64,000 bases of DNA from Bacteroidales bacterium (lineage in GTDB: Bacteria > Bacteroidota > Bacteroidia > Bacteroidales > F082): contig JABFQW010000021.1 in NCBI GenBank assembly GCA_013141455.1, positions 62,001 to 126,000 on the forward strand, given 5' to 3'. The translations under genes were made by a program, and so were the position numbers. Shown here in pieces: positions 63,131-64,000 of this stretch. The stretch's first letter is position 1; each line of letters opens with the position of its first letter. The notes beneath the pieces were generated by a model. The model was not told where the DNA came from. It saw only the letters and a list, made by a program, of their open reading frames with translations, and ran no database searches.

Positions 63131-64000
63131 ATGCGCATCGACCGTTTTTATTTTTCACCTACGTTTCCCGACAAGGAAATCAACAGTTGCTGGAATGAGG
63201 GTCATCCTGTAACGGCTGTGGCCTATGGAAACGGTCAATGGGTGTTGGCCGCCGCCAGCCAAAGTCAGCTCGATGGTCAGCAATGGAATACGCTTGGAGA
63301 GTTTCCTTCGGAAGTTATCAAGGAAGGCTGGAATTCGGGTAAAGACATCAGCTGGATTACTTATGGAAACGGCATGTGGGTTGTTATCATGGGTGAAAAC
63401 TCCGGATATACCGATCAGATCTGGCGGACAAGCAGCCATTTTCCTGAAAAGGAAATTAAACTCGCCATAAAAGATGGCTATTTGATTACGCACCTCGTCT
63501 TTGGTGATAACCGCTGGGTGGTGGTGATGTCGAAAGGAACCGGATTCACGGCACAGGAGAGCGCCTGTTTTACGCAATTTCCAAAATCGGCTATCGAAAA
63601 AGGCTGGAATGATGGTTTCGATATCACTTCGATCACCTATGCAAACGGAAACTGGGGTCTCGTATTGTCGAAGGGAACCGGTTTTGGTAGTCAGCAATGG
63701 ATCACCGATGCCGGGTTTCCGGTCAACGATGTGAACGAGAAAATCCGGGAAGGTTACAGCATTACACATATTTCTTTTGGAGCAGGGATGTGGGTGGTGG
63801 TGATGTCGGTGATTGAAAGTGAGGAAGATAACAATGACAGTCAATCTGAGGAAACTTCACAGAATCAGCAAATTGATCCTGAAGCAGAACGGTTGGCAGA
63901 AAAAGCTACGAAATACTTTGAGAAAGAAGAATACGACAAGGCCATTCTTCAGTACAAGAAAGCGCTTGCCATCGAACCCAACTATCTGGATGCTCTGGCC
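63131..64000 (+). CDS. Tryptophan-rich repeat protein fused to TPRs, N-terminal part (runs off window)
   Basis: At least 290 residues from the ATG at 63131, no signal peptide. Five repeats of about 40-45 residues follow the pattern 'GW..G.DIT.ITY.NG.W..V.SKGTGF..Q.W......FP...I...': G-W-N-S-G-K-D-I-S-W-I-T-Y-G-N-G-M-W, then G-W-N-D-G-F-D-I-T-S-I-T-Y-A-N-G. I associate this pattern with DUF7477-type domains, at low certainty. An acidic linker (about 225-250) leads to a TPR unit (E-K-E-E-Y-D-K-A-I-L-Q-Y-K-K-A-L-A-I-E-P-N-Y). Open to the window end. Confidence 0.75.
   Translation, partial: MRIDRFYFSPTFPDKEINSCWNEGHPVTAVAYGNGQWVLAAASQSQLDGQQWNTLGEFPSEVIKEGWNSGKDISWITYGNGMWVVIMGENSGYTDQIWRTSSHFPEKEIKLAIKDGYLITHLVFGDNRWVVVMSKGTGFTAQESACFTQFPKSAIEKGWNDGFDITSITYANGNWGLVLSKGTGFGSQQWITDAGFPVNDVNEKIREGYSITHISFGAGMWVVVMSVIESEEDNNDSQSEETSQNQQIDPEAERLAEKATKYFEKEEYDKAILQYKKALAIEPNYLDALA

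Noticed and set aside
1-64000. CRISPR arrays, rRNA and tRNA genes
   Set aside because: No regularly spaced 25-40 bp repeats were found by eye, and no tRNA T-loop/anticodon arrangement or rRNA sequence was recognised. A dedicated scan could still find a missed tRNA.

Overview
The window is 64 kb of a chromosome from a Bacteroidetes (Bacteroidales-like) bacterium. Four large secreted proteins end in type IX secretion (T9SS type A) sorting domains. Several genes have TAnnTTTG-type -7 promoter elements, and there are SusR/hybrid-type propeller proteins, TPR-HTH regulators and a one-chain 1227-residue PurL. No rRNA, tRNA, CRISPR array or complete insertion sequence was seen.

Layout. 1-2.6 kb (minus): N-terminus of a propeller sensor, a YceI-like protein, a small membrane protein and an EEP-family hydrolase. 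2.8-5.1 kb (plus): a small membrane protein, threonine aldolase and transaldolase. 5.1-7.4 kb: a solitary AAA/DUF4143-type ATPase bracketed by direct copies of an intergenic repeat. 7.7-12.8 kb: a galactose operon, galT-(decayed galE)-galK-galM-sugar transporter, in which galE is a remnant with in-frame stops. 12.9-18.2 kb: an A+T-rich accessory island. It holds a secreted protein, a ParD-like antitoxin remnant, a two-gene unknown unit bracketed by two copies of a 161-197 bp MITE, and an AbiE-type toxin-antitoxin pair bracketed by two copies of a 145-bp direct repeat. Each abiE gene is preceded by the same palindromic box. 18.3-23.7 kb: a xylose operon (xylB-xylA-symporter-AraC regulator) with a 21-bp-spaced direct repeat upstream. 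23.8-25.5 kb (minus): a subtilase-like lipoprotein. 25.8-30.1 kb: kbl, acpS, a GxxExxY protein among short intergenic repeats, lipA and lipB. 30.1-33.4 kb (minus): an acetyltransferase-like protein and the mlaE-mlaF-cvpA cluster. 33.9-35.8 kb: a small lipoprotein, a SprT-like metalloprotein and manC. 36-42 kb: a secreted pectate-lyase-like protein, an FNR-type reductase and a secreted CotH/lamin-tail protein.

42.4-51.3 kb is the most unusual part. Intact rlmN is followed by a secreted propeller protein, then a 68-codon copy of the rlmN 3' end, then a TPR-HTH regulator and a 1058-residue secreted Big2 protein, then a more decayed 28-codon copy of the rlmN 3' end. The two longer copies differ only at synonymous sites until the last six codons. 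This looks like stepwise accretion of secreted-protein cassettes at the end of rlmN, each newcomer restoring the Cys-bearing C-terminus of the enzyme. No recombinase gene is visible.

51.4-64 kb: a carboxypeptidase-regulatory-like protein, purL (minus), a CDF transporter, a DUF47/PiT phosphate uptake pair, a TPR-AraC regulator, a small membrane protein, a LamG-SH3 membrane protein and the start of a repeat/TPR protein that runs off the window.

All calls come from reading the sequence and translations by eye. No database search or folding program was run.
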